51,625 nucleotides of DNA, from contig CALXDC010000014.1 of assembly GCA_944386975.1 (NCBI GenBank), forward strand, positions 1 through 51,625. The letters are read 5' to 3'. Under the pieces are notes generated by a model. It ran no database searches. It was not told where the DNA came from and saw only the letters and a list, made by a program, of their open reading frames with translations. Numbering within the stretch: position 1 is the stretch's first letter; each line of letters begins with the position of its first letter. Below, in pieces: positions 6,243-15,201 of this stretch. The stretch comes from an uncultured Oscillospiraceae bacterium (GTDB lineage Bacteria > Bacillota > Clostridia > Oscillospirales > Oscillospiraceae). The translations under genes and the position numbers were made by a program.

Positions 6243-8072
6243 ATGAAAGAAGTCAAATCGCCCAAAAAGCCCCTGATCTACTACTATAGCATCGTGCTGC
6301 TGATTATCCTTCTCTTCAACATCCTGGTCACCCCCATGCTGTCGCGCAGCCAGGTGGTGGAGGTGGACTACGGCACCTTCATGGATATGATCGAGGAGGA
6401 GGACGTGGGCGCGGTGCAGGTGGAGGACACCCGGATCCTCTTCACCGACAAGGAGGGGACCCATGTCTACCAGACCGGCCCCATGGAGGACCCTACCCTG
6501 ACGGAGCGGCTCCATAGCGCCGGGGCCAAATTCGAGCGGGTGGTAGAGGAGCCCGCCTCCCCCATCTGGAGCTTTCTGCTGACCTTCGTGCTGCCCATTC
6601 TCATCTTTGTGGGGCTGGGGCAATACATGAATAAAAAGCTGATGGAGCAGGCCGGCGGCAAAAACTCTCTGTCCTTCGGCATGGGCAAGAGCAGCGCCAA
6701 GGTGTATGTTCAGTCCACCAAGGGCATCCGGTTTTCCGACGTAGCCGGTGAGGACGAGGCCAAGGAGAGCCTCCAGGAGATTGTGGATTACCTCCACAGC
6801 CCTCAGAAATACACGGAGGCCGGAGCCTCCATGCCCAAGGGCATCCTGCTGGTGGGCCCTCCGGGCACCGGCAAAACCATGTTGGCCAAGGCGGTGGCCG
6901 GTGAGGCCGGCGTGCCCTTCTTCTCCATCTCCGGCTCGGAGTTTGTGGAAATGTTCGTGGGCATGGGGGCCTCCAAGGTCCGGGATCTCTTCAAGCAGGC
7001 CAAGGAGAAGGCCCCCTGCATCGTCTTCATCGACGAGATCGACGCCATCGGGCAAAAGCGCAACTCCGGTGGCGGCTACGGCGGCAACGATGAGCGGGAG
7101 CAGACCCTCAACCAACTGCTCACCGAGATGGACGGCTTTGAGGAGAACACCGGCGTCATCATCCTGGCAGCCACCAACCGGCCGGAGAGTCTCGACCCGG
7201 CCCTCACCCGGCCCGGCCGGTTTGACCGGCGGGTGCCGGTGGAGCTTCCGGACCTTGCGGGCCGGGAGGCCATTTTGAAGGTCCATGCCAAGAAGATCAA
7301 GACGGCGGAGGACGTGGACTTCCGCACCATCGCCCGCATGGCCGCCGGGGCCTCAGGAGCGGAGCTGGCCAACATCATCAACGAGGCGGCTCTCCGGGCG
7401 GTGCGCGGCGGCCGCATCATCGTCACCGAGGCCGATTTGGAGGAGAGCATTGAGGTGGTCATCGCCGGATATCAGAAGAAAAACGCCGTTCTCTCCGACC
7501 GAGAGAAGAAGGTGGTAGCCTACCACGAAATCGGCCACGCCCTGGTGGCGGCCCGGCAGACCAACTCCGCCCCAGTGCAGAAAATCACCATCATCCCCCG
7601 AACCTCCGGAGCCCTGGGCTACACCATGCAGGTGGAAACCGGGGACAAATACCTGATGACCCAGGAGGAGATCGAGAACAAGATCGCCACCTACACCGGC
7701 GGCCGGGCGGCGGAGGAGGTGGCCTTCGGCCAGATTACCACCGGAGCCTCCAATGACATCGAACAGGCCACCAAGCTGGCCCGGGCCATGATCACCCGCT
7801 ATGGCATGAGTGAGGACTTTGACATGGTGGCCATGGAGACGGTGCAGAACCAATATTTGGGAGGTGACGCCTCCCTGACCTGCTCCCCGGAAACCCAGAA
7901 GGAGATCGACCGGAAGGTGGTGGAGCTGGTAAAGGCCCAGCACGAGAAGGCGAAAAAGATTTTGGAGGACAACCGGGAGAAACTGGATGCGCTGGCCAAA
8001 TTCCTCTATGAAAAGGAAACCATCACCGGCGAGGAGTTTATGGAAATCCTGACAGGAGGGGAAGAGAAATGA
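6243..8072 (+). CDS. ftsH: FtsH ATP-dependent zinc metalloprotease
   Basis: 609 residues. Topology is the FtsH standard: a first membrane segment (about 15-32), a short outside domain, a second membrane segment (about 103-122), then the AAA+ and M41 peptidase domains in the cytoplasm. Walker A GPPGTGKT is at 205-212; Walker [10 protein letters not shown] and the second region of homology [20 protein letters not shown] are intact. The zinc site HEIGH is at 428-432. FtsH degrades misfolded membrane proteins and short-lived regulators. It starts immediately after the upstream gene and overlaps the next gene by 4 bp (ATGA). The C-terminus is short and lacks a long acidic tail. Confidence 0.97.
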   Translation: MKEVKSPKKPLIYYYSIVLLIILLFNILVTPMLSRSQVVEVDYGTFMDMIEEEDVGAVQVEDTRILFTDKEGTHVYQTGPMEDPTLTERLHSAGAKFERVVEEPASPIWSFLLTFVLPILIFVGLGQYMNKKLMEQAGGKNSLSFGMGKSSAKVYVQSTKGIRFSDVAGEDEAKESLQEIVDYLHSPQKYTEAGASMPKGILLVGPPGTGKTMLAKAVAGEAGVPFFSISGSEFVEMFVGMGASKVRDLFKQAKEKAPCIVFIDEIDAIGQKRNSGGGYGGNDEREQTLNQLLTEMDGFEENTGVIILAATNRPESLDPALTRPGRFDRRVPVELPDLAGREAILKVHAKKIKTAEDVDFRTIARMAAGASGAELANIINEAALRAVRGGRIIVTEADLEESIEVVIAGYQKKNAVLSDREKKVVAYHEIGHALVAARQTNSAPVQKITIIPRTSGALGYTMQVETGDKYLMTQEEIENKIATYTGGRAAEEVAFGQITTGASNDIEQATKLARAMITRYGMSEDFDMVAMETVQNQYLGGDASLTCSPETQKEIDRKVVELVKAQHEKAKKILEDNREKLDALAKFLYEKETITGEEFMEILTGGEEK

Positions 8073-8611
8073 GAAGGCGCTCTGGATTTGGCTGGCTGGA
8101 GCTGGCAATCGGCATCATTCTGATTGTACTGGGCGTCCTGGCCTTTGTGAAGCCGGACCTCGCATTAAACAGTCTGGTGTGCGCCTATGGCGTCGCCGCT
8201 GTGGTGATGGGCGTAGCGGATATGATTCTGTATATCCGGGTGGAGCGGTTCACCGGCTTCGGCCCCATTCTCTCCTTGATCTCCGGAATCCTGAGCATCA
8301 TGTCCGGCATTGTTCTGGTGGTGTATCCCCAGGCAGGGGTGCTGGTGCTGACCGTCCTGTTCCCCATCTGGTTCATCGCCCACTGCATCTCCCGGATGAC
8401 CCATCTCAACCACATTCGCTTTATCGCAGGCAGCGGCATTTTTTATTTCATTTTGACCGTCAATCTCATTGGATTGGTTCTGGGCGTTCTGATGCTCTTC
8501 AACCCCCTGTTCACCCTGACCACCATCCGCTGCTTCGCCGGCGCCTATCTGATCCTGCTGGGCATCGACAGTGTGGTGCTGGCGGCAAGCCGCCTGGGTA
8601 CCCGGTTTTGA
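8069..8611 (+). CDS. DUF308 / HdeD-like membrane protein
   Basis: 180 residues made of six predicted membrane helices in three hairpin pairs, the pattern of the DUF308 (HdeD-like) repeat family; recurrent elements are ILIVLGVLAF, GILSIMSGIVLVVYP and LGVLMLFNP. HdeD is tied to acid resistance in E. coli, but members in Firmicutes have no proven function. The start overlaps the ftsH stop by 4 bp, suggesting coupled translation and perhaps a role linked to membrane protein quality control (inference). Confidence 0.85.
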   Translation: MRRRSGFGWLELAIGIILIVLGVLAFVKPDLALNSLVCAYGVAAVVMGVADMILYIRVERFTGFGPILSLISGILSIMSGIVLVVYPQAGVLVLTVLFPIWFIAHCISRMTHLNHIRFIAGSGIFYFILTVNLIGLVLGVLMLFNPLFTLTTIRCFAGAYLILLGIDSVVLAASRLGTRF

Positions 8612-8627
8612 GAGAGGAGACGCACCA

Positions 8628-9458
8628 ATGGAACCGATTCTGCTTCTGACAACGTTGGATCAAAACTACCTGCCCCAGCTCCAAGTGCTGCTCACCTCCC
8701 TGTCCCTCAACAACCCGGGAGAAATCTTTTCCCTCCACCTGCTCCACAGCAGCATTCCGGAGAAGGCCCTCTCCGCCGTCCGGCGGCAATGTGAGGAATA
8801 CGGATACTCCTTTTCCCCTGTCCGGGTGGATGACGCGTTGTTTCAGGGCGCCCCTGTCACCCGGCAATACCCCAAGGAGATGTACTACCGGCTTCTGGCC
8901 TCCCACCTGCTGCCGGAATCGGTTCAACGGGTGCTCTACCTGGACCCGGACACCCTGGTCATCAACCCCCTCCGCCCCCTGTGGGAAACCGATCTGGCGG
9001 GAAATCTCTTCGCCGCTGCGGCGCACACGGGAAAGGCCGCCCTGGTAAGCGGCGTCAACCAGCTGCGGCTGGGCACGGAGCGGGACTATTACAACTCCGG
9101 CGTGCTGCTGATGGATCTGAACGCCGGGAGGCGCGCCATCGAACCCCAGGCAGTGTTCCGCTATGTGGCGCTGCACCGCAAGGAGCTGGTGCTGCCGGAT
9201 CAGGATGTTCTGAACGCCCTGTTCAGCGAACAGATCCTCCCCCTGAATGATCTGGTGTGGAATTACGACGCCCGCAACTACCGCAGCTATCTGCTGTGCA
9301 GCGGAGGCGTCTGCGACCTGCAGTGGGTCATGGCCCACACAGCCATTCTCCACTTCTGCGGGAAGGAAAAGCCGTGGAACCCCAACTATACCCGCCGTTT
9401 CGGCGTTTTGTACCAGCACTACCTGCAGATGACCAGGAGGGCGTGGGAGATCCGGTGA
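8628..9458 (+). CDS. Glycosyltransferase family 8
   Basis: 276 residues from ATG 8628 with GAGAGGAG ahead of it; a longer frame inside the upstream gene is rejected. The family 8 pattern is clear: N-terminal strand LLLTTLDQNYLPQLQVLLTS, metal-binding DxD in YLDPDTLV, YYNSGVLLMDL, and the C-terminal HFCGKEKPW with the family His. GT8 enzymes move galactose or glucose from UDP-sugars to cell-surface glycans. No signal peptide or membrane segment is seen, so it should act in the cytoplasm. It is the last gene of the ftsH operon (16-bp gap) and runs into a terminator. Confidence 0.92.
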   Translation: MEPILLLTTLDQNYLPQLQVLLTSLSLNNPGEIFSLHLLHSSIPEKALSAVRRQCEEYGYSFSPVRVDDALFQGAPVTRQYPKEMYYRLLASHLLPESVQRVLYLDPDTLVINPLRPLWETDLAGNLFAAAAHTGKAALVSGVNQLRLGTERDYYNSGVLLMDLNAGRRAIEPQAVFRYVALHRKELVLPDQDVLNALFSEQILPLNDLVWNYDARNYRSYLLCSGGVCDLQWVMAHTAILHFCGKEKPWNPNYTRRFGVLYQHYLQMTRRAWEIR

Positions 9459-9480
9459 CCCCGGATCTCCCACGCCCTCC
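9436..9480. terminator. Bidirectional terminator between convergent genes
   Basis: Perfect 20-bp stem: 9436-9455 pairs with 9461-9480 across a 5-nt loop. It overlaps the 3' end of the GT8 gene and reaches the last base before the CmpB-type gene on the other strand. T runs are weak on both sides, so strength relies on the stem. Confidence 0.75.
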
Positions 9481-9921
9481 TTATATCCGGTAATGGGGCG
9501 TATCGCCGCCCTCCACAGCGTAGCGCAGCCAATCGAAAACCGGGATAAACAGCAGGCACAGCACCCACCAGAGGAGGAAATAGGCCGGACAAATCTGCCC
9601 CCACAGGTGGAAGGGGAGATGGGAGTAGTCCCACACCCCCAGTTTCAGCCACACGTTGAGGATCAGCCCCGCCGCCAGCTCGGCGGCGGTGACGGCGGCG
9701 GCGCAGCCCAGCGCCTGCAGCCACAGAGGCGTGCGCCAGGGGAGCTCCGCGCCGCAGCGCTCCACCGGAACGCACAGGAAGATGGCCAGCACCAGCATGG
9801 TCCAGGAGATGGCCTCCGGCCTGCCGGAGGCGGTCTTATAGGCCACCTCCAGAAGAAAATACATGGTCCCGCCCCAGGTCCACAGGAGCATGGACAGAAC
9901 CGCTCTTCCCCATCGTCTCAT
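9481..9921 (-). CDS. CmpB-type putative ABC transporter permease
   Basis: 146 residues from ATG 9921, placed behind GAGAGGAGG; an ATG 21 bp upstream lies inside that ribosome site. Four membrane helices are visible. The signature of the family (PF06541, ABC_trans_CmpB) is in the second half: ILNVWLKLGVWDYSHLP, then GQICPAYFLLWW. The family is named as a putative permease but members usually occur without ATPase partners, as here, so transport is unproven. It is a single gene converging on the GT8 operon. Confidence 0.82.
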   Translation of the reverse strand: MRRWGRAVLSMLLWTWGGTMYFLLEVAYKTASGRPEAISWTMLVLAIFLCVPVERCGAELPWRTPLWLQALGCAAAVTAAELAAGLILNVWLKLGVWDYSHLPFHLWGQICPAYFLLWWVLCLLFIPVFDWLRYAVEGGDTPHYRI

Positions 9922-9988
9922 TCTCCGTCCTCCTCTCCCCATCCGAGATATTTCTGTTCTTCGTACATCCTATGTATTCCGCCCTTTT

Positions 9989-11440
9989 TTATCCCAGAAA
10001 CAGAATTTTCCCTGCAAAGGCGGCGGCGCTCTCCACCACCACGGTCCCGGCGGAGGCCTCGTAGCGGAGATCTGCCGTCAGAAGGCTCCAGGTGTTCCGT
10101 ACATACTTCCCGTTCACCAACTGCCAGATGACATAGACAAAGTCGCCGCTCTTCCGCCCGTGCGCCGCCTTCTGGATGGTGAGTGTGTATCCGGATGCTC
10201 CGGCCGTCCAGGAGGCGGCGGTGAACACCACCGCGCTGGCGGCAATCCCGGCAAGGGCCGACTGAAACGCCGCCTCTGTACCGGCGTATCCCCCGGCTGC
10301 CGCCGCGGCGTAGGCGCTCTGACCGTCGGCTCCCGCCGGGCCCTGGGGACCTTCCGCCCCCGCCGGCCCTTGCTCCCCCTGGGGCCCCTGGGCGCCGGTC
10401 TCCCCTCGCTCGCCCTGTTCTCCCTGGGGTCCTTGAGGCCCCTGGGGACCGCGCAAACTCTCCAGCTGCTCCGCGGTGAAATCAGCGTAGGTAAAGGGTT
10501 CCCCCTTCTCTCCTTGGGGCCCCTGGGGACCCTCCGGCCCCTGCTCCCCCTGCGGACCCTGAGAACCCTGAGGCCCCTGGGCGCCGGTTTCTCCCCGCTC
10601 CCCCTGGGGGCCTTGAGGGCCTTGAGGTCCTTGGGGACCGCGCAGGCCCTCCAGCTGCTCCTCGGTAAAATCGGCGTAGGTAAAGGGTTCTCCTTTCTCC
10701 CCTTGGGGGCCCGCCGGGCCCTGGAGCCCTTCCGCCCCCTGGGGCCCCCGCTCCCCCTGGGGACCCTGGGGACCGGCCTCCCCCGGCTCGCCCCGCTCTC
10801 CCTGGGGACCTTGGAGGCCCTGAGGCCCCCGCAGACTCTCCAGCTGCTCCTCGGTAAAGTCGGCGTAGGTGAAGGGCTCTCCCTTCTCCCCTTGGGGGCC
10901 TGGTTCGCCGGGATCTCCCTTCTCCCCCTTTTCACCCTGAGGGCCCATAGGTCCCTCAGGCCCGGCAGGCCCCGTAGGGAGCGGCAGCTTGCTCTCCTGA
11001 TAGGCTCCGGCCTCCAGGCTCCAGATCATCCAGACTCCTGTCTCTCCCGGGACCGGCGGGTGGGCATTCAGCTCCCGGAGGTTGGCCTCGGCCTGTCGGA
11101 ACTCCGAGGGCGCCCCAGGCCACTCCCCCTCTCCCGCCAGACTGCTGGGCACATAGGTATAGAGGACGTTGGTATGCCGCACCAGCTCGCCCCGGGTCCC
11201 CCGCAGCTGCAGGACGTAGTAGCCGGATCGGGACAGCATGTCCTCCGTCAGTGTCACGCCTATGCCTCCCTCCACCGGCTGAAGACTGATCACATCCTCC
11301 GCATCGCCCGCCTGCACCAGTAAATCCCAGGTCCAATCAGGGGGTGTCCCCGCCACCCTGATCTCCCTGGTGAGATTGTCGTACTGGTGCACCACGCAGT
11401 ACCCCTCCATGTGAATTTTCCAGTCCATAAACACGATCAT
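9989..11440 (-). CDS. Collagen-like repeat protein with phage tail-fibre-like ends
   Basis: 483 residues. Residues 1-155 are a globular beta-rich head ([15 protein letters not shown]) like the N-terminal domains of phage tail or baseplate proteins. About 157-385 is Gly-X-Y collagen-type repeat rich in GPQGPQGE. It is interrupted three times by the near-identical module [20 protein letters not shown], a linker common in phage fibres of gut Firmicutes. The C-terminal ~100 residues are a possible trimer-forming tip. No signal peptide or anchor is visible, and no phage gene is adjacent. A relic or domesticated fibre gene, or a spore or exosporium-type collagen-like filament, are both possible. 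ATG 11440 follows GAGGTGAT. Confidence 0.75.
   Translation of the reverse strand: MIVFMDWKIHMEGYCVVHQYDNLTREIRVAGTPPDWTWDLLVQAGDAEDVISLQPVEGGIGVTLTEDMLSRSGYYVLQLRGTRGELVRHTNVLYTYVPSSLAGEGEWPGAPSEFRQAEANLRELNAHPPVPGETGVWMIWSLEAGAYQESKLPLPTGPAGPEGPMGPQGEKGEKGDPGEPGPQGEKGEPFTYADFTEEQLESLRGPQGLQGPQGERGEPGEAGPQGPQGERGPQGAEGLQGPAGPQGEKGEPFTYADFTEEQLEGLRGPQGPQGPQGPQGERGETGAQGPQGSQGPQGEQGPEGPQGPQGEKGEPFTYADFTAEQLESLRGPQGPQGPQGEQGERGETGAQGPQGEQGPAGAEGPQGPAGADGQSAYAAAAAGGYAGTEAAFQSALAGIAASAVVFTAASWTAGASGYTLTIQKAAHGRKSGDFVYVIWQLVNGKYVRNTWSLLTADLRYEASAGTVVVESAAAFAGKILFLG
10340..10960. repeat. Tandem DNA repeats encoding Gly-X-Y and three FTYADFT modules
   Basis: GC-rich repeats inside the collagen-like gene. 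The near-identical module encoding PFTYADFT occurs around 10450-10510, 10640-10700 and 10830-10890, separated by variable numbers of Gly-X-Y codons. Such repeats may change copy number by slippage or recombination. Confidence 0.8.
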
Positions 11441-11635
11441 GCACGCATCACCTCAACATAAAAATTTCCATTTCCCACCAGAATTCCCACGGCGAGGCGG
11501 TTTCTCCGCTCCGCCGCTTCACCATGGCGTGCCAGTTCGAGATGTTGCATCGTTTCGTGCAATTCCCCGCCGCTGCGGCGGTGTGTTTTCCAACTGCTGT
11601 CAAAAGTTTCCTCTTTCAGTAATACTTTAGATGTA

Positions 11636-11664
11636 TTTACAATCGCCATTTCCTTTGATAAAAT
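11636..11664 (+). promoter_or_regulatory. Probable sigma-A promoter of the partner-switching operon
   Basis: TTTACA (11636-11641), exactly 17 bp, TAAAAT (11659-11664), within AT-rich sequence that stands out from the GC-rich surroundings. The expected start near 11671 gives a leader of about 130 nt before the LuxR-type gene. The rest of the gap 11441-11802 shows no gene. Confidence 0.6.
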
Positions 11665-11734
11665 AAGTAAAAATTTGGGCCTTCTGGAAGGGCGGCCCCT
11701 GGTGACGCGAAATGATCTGAGACACAAGCGAACC

Positions 11735-11771
11735 ATCCCTGGCGTCGCAGGCGTGACGCCAGGGATTTTCC
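11735..11771 (+). terminator. Leader hairpin, possible attenuator
   Basis: Perfect 11-bp stem ATCCCTGGCGT (11735-11745) / ACGCCAGGGAT (11756-11766), followed by TTTCC. It lies between the promoter and the LuxR-type start. The short T run makes it a weak terminator or attenuator. Confidence 0.5.
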
Positions 11772-11802
11772 GTTCTCAGGAGAGGGTGTCAGGAGGGAAG
11801 GT

Positions 11803-14154
11803 ATGGAACAAGCGGTCATCCTCAAGCCGTCGTTGGTCGAGCAGTTTGAGGCAGCTATGGCCCGGGGGCGGGTGACGCTGTTCAGCGCTCCCTGCGGCTT
11901 CGGCAAGACCACCACCGCCCGGGGTCTCACCGAGGGCGGCAAGGTTTGCTTTCTCTCCGCCGACCAGCCCGGCTTCGCCCTGCCGTCCCGGAGGGACGGC
12001 TGGACCACCCTGGTGGTGGATGACCTCCAGTATCTCACCCAGGAGGAGGACCAGGACGCCCTGTGCAACCTGATCCGTGAAAATCCCCGGCGGCGCTTTC
12101 TGCTGCTGACCCGGGGAGAACTGCCCAGCTATCTGGCCCCCTTTCAGATTGCCGGAGTGCTGACGGTGCTGGGCCCCTGGGATCTGGCCTTTGACCGGGA
12201 GAGCACCGGGCGGCTGCTCCAGGCCTTTGGGGCGGAGGTGTCTGACCGGCAGCTCACCGCCATTCAGGAGGAGACCCGGGGCTGCCCTCTGGCAGCGGCC
12301 CTGTTGGGGCAGCGGCTGGCCCGGGGAGAGAGCTACAATTCCTCCACCTCCGACCAGGTCCGCCGGGACCTGTTCCTCTATTTTGAGGAGGCGGTGCTGC
12401 GGCGGCTGGACCTGCCGCTCCAGCGCCTTCTGCTGGAGCTGGCCCCCTTTGAGACTTTTACCCCAGAGCTGGGACGAATGGTCAGCGGCAGCAGCCGGGC
12501 GGGCGAGCTGCTGGGGCGGCTCCAGCGAGAGACCTCCGCTCTGCTCCAGGAGCGGCTGGACACCTACCGTTTCTGGCCCATTTTCCGCCGTTTCCTCCTC
12601 TGGGAGCTGGAACAGACCTATAGTGAGGACCAGCGCCGGGCTCTGTTTCATCGGGGCGGATTGTACTACGAGCTCAACGAGGACTACCGGAGGGCCCTGG
12701 CGTGCTACTCCCGGAGCGGCGCCATGGATAAGGTGTCGGAGCTGCTGACCAAAAATGCGGAGCTCCACCCGGGCATGGGGCACTACGACGAGATGGAGCC
12801 CTACTATCGTGCCCTTCCGGAGAAGGAGATTCTCTCCTCCCCGGCCCTGATGCAGGCCATGAGCATGCTGTGCGCCATCTGTATGGACTACGAGGGCTCT
12901 GAGAAGTGGTATCAGGCCCTGCGGGACTTTGCCGAGGGCCGGCGGCGGACCGATGCGGCGGCCCGGGAGGCCCGGGGGCGGCTGGCCTGGCTGGACCTGG
13001 CCCTGCCCCAGCGCACCGCGGAGAGCATGCCCGACACCTTTTCCAAGGTCTTTCAGCTCCTCACCCGGCGGGAGATCCGCCTGCCTCCCTTCTCTGTTAC
13101 CAGCGCCCTGCCCAGCCTTATGAACGGCGGCAAGGACTTCTCCCCCTGGAGCAAAAAAGACGACCTTCTCTACGCCACCCTCCGCCTTGCGGTGGAGACG
13201 GTACTGGGTCGGGACGGGGTATGTCTGGCCGACTGCGCCATTGCCGAGAGTAAATATGAAAAGGGAGAAAACGTGAAGGACCGGGTTCTCTCCCTCATGT
13301 CCAACCTGGAGCGGATCCGCCGCAGCGGCACCCCGGACATCGAGTTCGCCGTGGTAGGCCTTTTGGCCCGGACCCAGGTGGACGCGGGCCGGGCCGCCGA
13401 TGCCCGGCTGACTCTCACCACCCTGCGGGACCGCTTCACCGCTGCCGGGGAGACCCGGTTTCTCCCCAATCTGGACGCCATGCTCTGCCGGGTGGATCTG
13501 CGGCTGGGGGACGACGCTGCCGTGGACCGGTGGTACCGGGAGAAGGCTCCCCGGGACCCCCAGCGGCTCAGGGTGATGAAACGCTACCAATATCTGACCC
13601 AGGCCATGGCGGAGCTGGCTTTGGGGGAGGAGGAGGCCACCCTTCTGACCCTGGCTCCCCTGATTCCTTACTGCCAGGCCTGCCGCCGGTATCTGGACGG
13701 CATCCACCTGGGCATTCTTTCCGCCATCGCCCGATTTCGTCTGGGGGAGGACCAGTGGCGGCAGGACTGGACAAAGTCCCTGGAGACGGCGGAATCCTTC
13801 CGCTTCCTTCGCCCCATCTCCCAGTACGGCGCTGCGGCCCTGCCCCTGCTGGAGGCCTGTCCCCCCACCGGGGACGGGACCTTCGCCAAAGCCCTCTCCG
13901 CCGCTCTCCGGAATCAGGCGGCCTGCTACCCCGACTTCCTCCGCCCCCGGCGGGAGATGCGGGGTCCCCTGTCCCCGGCGGAGCTGCAGGTGCTGCGGCT
14001 CATCTGCGCCGACAAGAGCAATGCGGAGATCAGCAGCCTGCTGGGCATCAAGGTGGCCACGGTAAAGGTCCATGTGAGCCATATATTACAGAAGCTGAAC
14101 GTCCAGCGCCGCAGCGAGGCCAAATCCGCCGCCCAGCGCCTGCGCCTGGTGTGA
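11803..14154 (+). CDS. MalT-like LuxR-family transcriptional regulator (STAND ATPase)
   Basis: 783 residues. The N-terminus holds a nucleotide site: P-loop APCGFGKTT at 29-37 and Walker B-like LVVDDLQ. The middle (about 280-690) is helical and repeat-like (TPR/MalT type). The C-terminal ~70 residues are a LuxR/GerE helix-turn-helix (LSPAELQVLRLICADKSNAEI, then VKVHVSHILQKL). Such proteins switch on genes when a small inducer and ATP bind. It is the first gene of an eleven-gene run and is a candidate activator of it. Start ATG has AGGAGGG ahead. The inducer cannot be read from sequence. Confidence 0.9.
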   Translation: MEQAVILKPSLVEQFEAAMARGRVTLFSAPCGFGKTTTARGLTEGGKVCFLSADQPGFALPSRRDGWTTLVVDDLQYLTQEEDQDALCNLIRENPRRRFLLLTRGELPSYLAPFQIAGVLTVLGPWDLAFDRESTGRLLQAFGAEVSDRQLTAIQEETRGCPLAAALLGQRLARGESYNSSTSDQVRRDLFLYFEEAVLRRLDLPLQRLLLELAPFETFTPELGRMVSGSSRAGELLGRLQRETSALLQERLDTYRFWPIFRRFLLWELEQTYSEDQRRALFHRGGLYYELNEDYRRALACYSRSGAMDKVSELLTKNAELHPGMGHYDEMEPYYRALPEKEILSSPALMQAMSMLCAICMDYEGSEKWYQALRDFAEGRRRTDAAAREARGRLAWLDLALPQRTAESMPDTFSKVFQLLTRREIRLPPFSVTSALPSLMNGGKDFSPWSKKDDLLYATLRLAVETVLGRDGVCLADCAIAESKYEKGENVKDRVLSLMSNLERIRRSGTPDIEFAVVGLLARTQVDAGRAADARLTLTTLRDRFTAAGETRFLPNLDAMLCRVDLRLGDDAAVDRWYREKAPRDPQRLRVMKRYQYLTQAMAELALGEEEATLLTLAPLIPYCQACRRYLDGIHLGILSAIARFRLGEDQWRQDWTKSLETAESFRFLRPISQYGAAALPLLEACPPTGDGTFAKALSAALRNQAACYPDFLRPRREMRGPLSPAELQVLRLICADKSNAEISSLLGIKVATVKVHVSHILQKLNVQRRSEAKSAAQRLRLV

Positions 14155-14176
14155 CAAACCCGAAAGAGGAACGGAT

Positions 14177-14587
14177 ATGAAAGAACTGACCATCGAAGCC
14201 ACACTGGAAAATATCGACGCCGTCACCGATTTTGTCAACAGGGAGCTGAAGGTTCTCCGCTGCCCGGCGTGGATCCAATACCAGATCGACGCGGCCATCG
14301 ACGAGCTTTTCAGCAACATCGCCCGGTATGCCTACCACCCTGCCACCGGCCCCGCCACCGTCCAGGTGGAGGTCACCGGATCACCTATGGCGGTGGTAGT
14401 CACCTTTATGGACCACGGCGTCCCCTACGATCCGCTGACCCGGGAGGACCCGGCCTTAGGTCTCCCCCTGGAAGAGCGGGAGGAGGGGGGCCTCGGCATC
14501 TTCCTGGTAAAAAAGACCATGGATGATGTGTCCTACGAGTACCGGGACGGCCGGAACATCCTGCGGATCAAAAAGCAGATCGGATGA
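14177..14587 (+). CDS. RsbW-like anti-sigma / GHKL Ser-Thr kinase (stand-alone)
   Basis: 136 residues, a single HATPase_c_2 domain. The ATP-site boxes are intact: N-box DELFSNIARYAY (Glu and Asn in canonical spacing), G1 FMDHGVPYDPL and G2 GGLGIFLVKKTMD. RsbW/SpoIIAB proteins bind a sigma factor or a STAS antagonist and phosphorylate the STAS serine. Two STAS proteins are encoded just downstream and are the obvious substrates. No sigma factor gene is nearby, so the final target is unknown. It lies 22 bp after the LuxR-type gene. Confidence 0.92.
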   Translation: MKELTIEATLENIDAVTDFVNRELKVLRCPAWIQYQIDAAIDELFSNIARYAYHPATGPATVQVEVTGSPMAVVVTFMDHGVPYDPLTREDPALGLPLEEREEGGLGIFLVKKTMDDVSYEYRDGRNILRIKKQIG

Positions 14588-14600
14588 GGGAGGAGAGACC

Positions 14601-15185
14601 ATGGACCTTTTGACCAGGGCCATCCAGTTTGCCGCCGCGGCCCACGACGGGGAACGGCGGAAGGGGGACGGCAGTCCCGCGGTGCTCCACGCCATGGAGG
14701 CGGCGGCCATTGCCGCCACCCTCACCGACGATGAGGAGGTGCTGGCCGCCGCCGTGCTCCACGACACGGTGGAGGACGCCGGAGTGAAACCGGAGGAGCT
14801 CCTCTCCCGGTTCGGCCCCCGGGTGGCCGCTCTGGTGGCGGCGGAGACGGAGAACAAGCGGCGGGAGCTGCCCCCCGGCGACACCTGGCGGGTGCGCAAG
14901 GAGGAAACCATCGCCCGGCTGCGGACGGAGGAGGACCCGGGAGCCGCCATTCTCGTGCTGGGGGACAAGCTCTCCAACCTTCGCTCCCTCTCCCGGGCCT
15001 GCCGGCAGAAGGGGAAGGCGGTGTGGCTGGATTTCCATCAGCACGACCCTGCCCAGCACCGCTGGTACTACGCCGCCATCGCCGCCGTGCTGGCCCCCCG
15101 GCTGGGGGACACGCCGGCCTTTGCAGAATATCAGCAGCGGTTTGCGGAGGTTTTCGGAACCCCGGACCGCTGGGAAGAGGAATAA
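14601..15185 (+). CDS. HD-domain (p)ppGpp hydrolase-like protein
   Basis: 194 residues from ATG 14601 behind GGGAGGAGAG. It matches the hydrolase half of RelA/SpoT proteins: His30, the HD pair His54-Asp55 in VLHDTVEDAG, and Asp122 in LGDKLSNLRSL, the manganese-binding set. There is no synthetase, TGS or ACT domain, so it resembles a small alarmone hydrolase. Alarmone breakdown would tie the operon to amino-acid starvation, in line with the amino-acid ABC importer and CstA in the same operon (inference). Other nucleotide pyrophosphates are possible substrates. Confidence 0.85.
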   Translation: MDLLTRAIQFAAAAHDGERRKGDGSPAVLHAMEAAAIAATLTDDEEVLAAAVLHDTVEDAGVKPEELLSRFGPRVAALVAAETENKRRELPPGDTWRVRKEETIARLRTEEDPGAAILVLGDKLSNLRSLSRACRQKGKAVWLDFHQHDPAQHRWYYAAIAAVLAPRLGDTPAFAEYQQRFAEVFGTPDRWEEE

Positions 15186-15201
15186 GAAGGAGGACCCCAC
15201 T

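Noticed and set aside
5529-7286. Minus-strand open frame covering the ftsH upstream region
   Set aside because: It crosses a strong terminator and runs antisense to ftsH; no recognisable protein.
10340-10960. Regular repeats resembling a CRISPR array or a diversity-generating target
   Set aside because: The repeats are in-frame codons of a collagen-like protein with variable spacing; no cas genes, reverse transcriptase or template repeat are nearby.
9989-11440. Prophage remnant
   Set aside because: Only one phage-like gene is present; no integrase, terminase, capsid or attachment sites were seen on either side.
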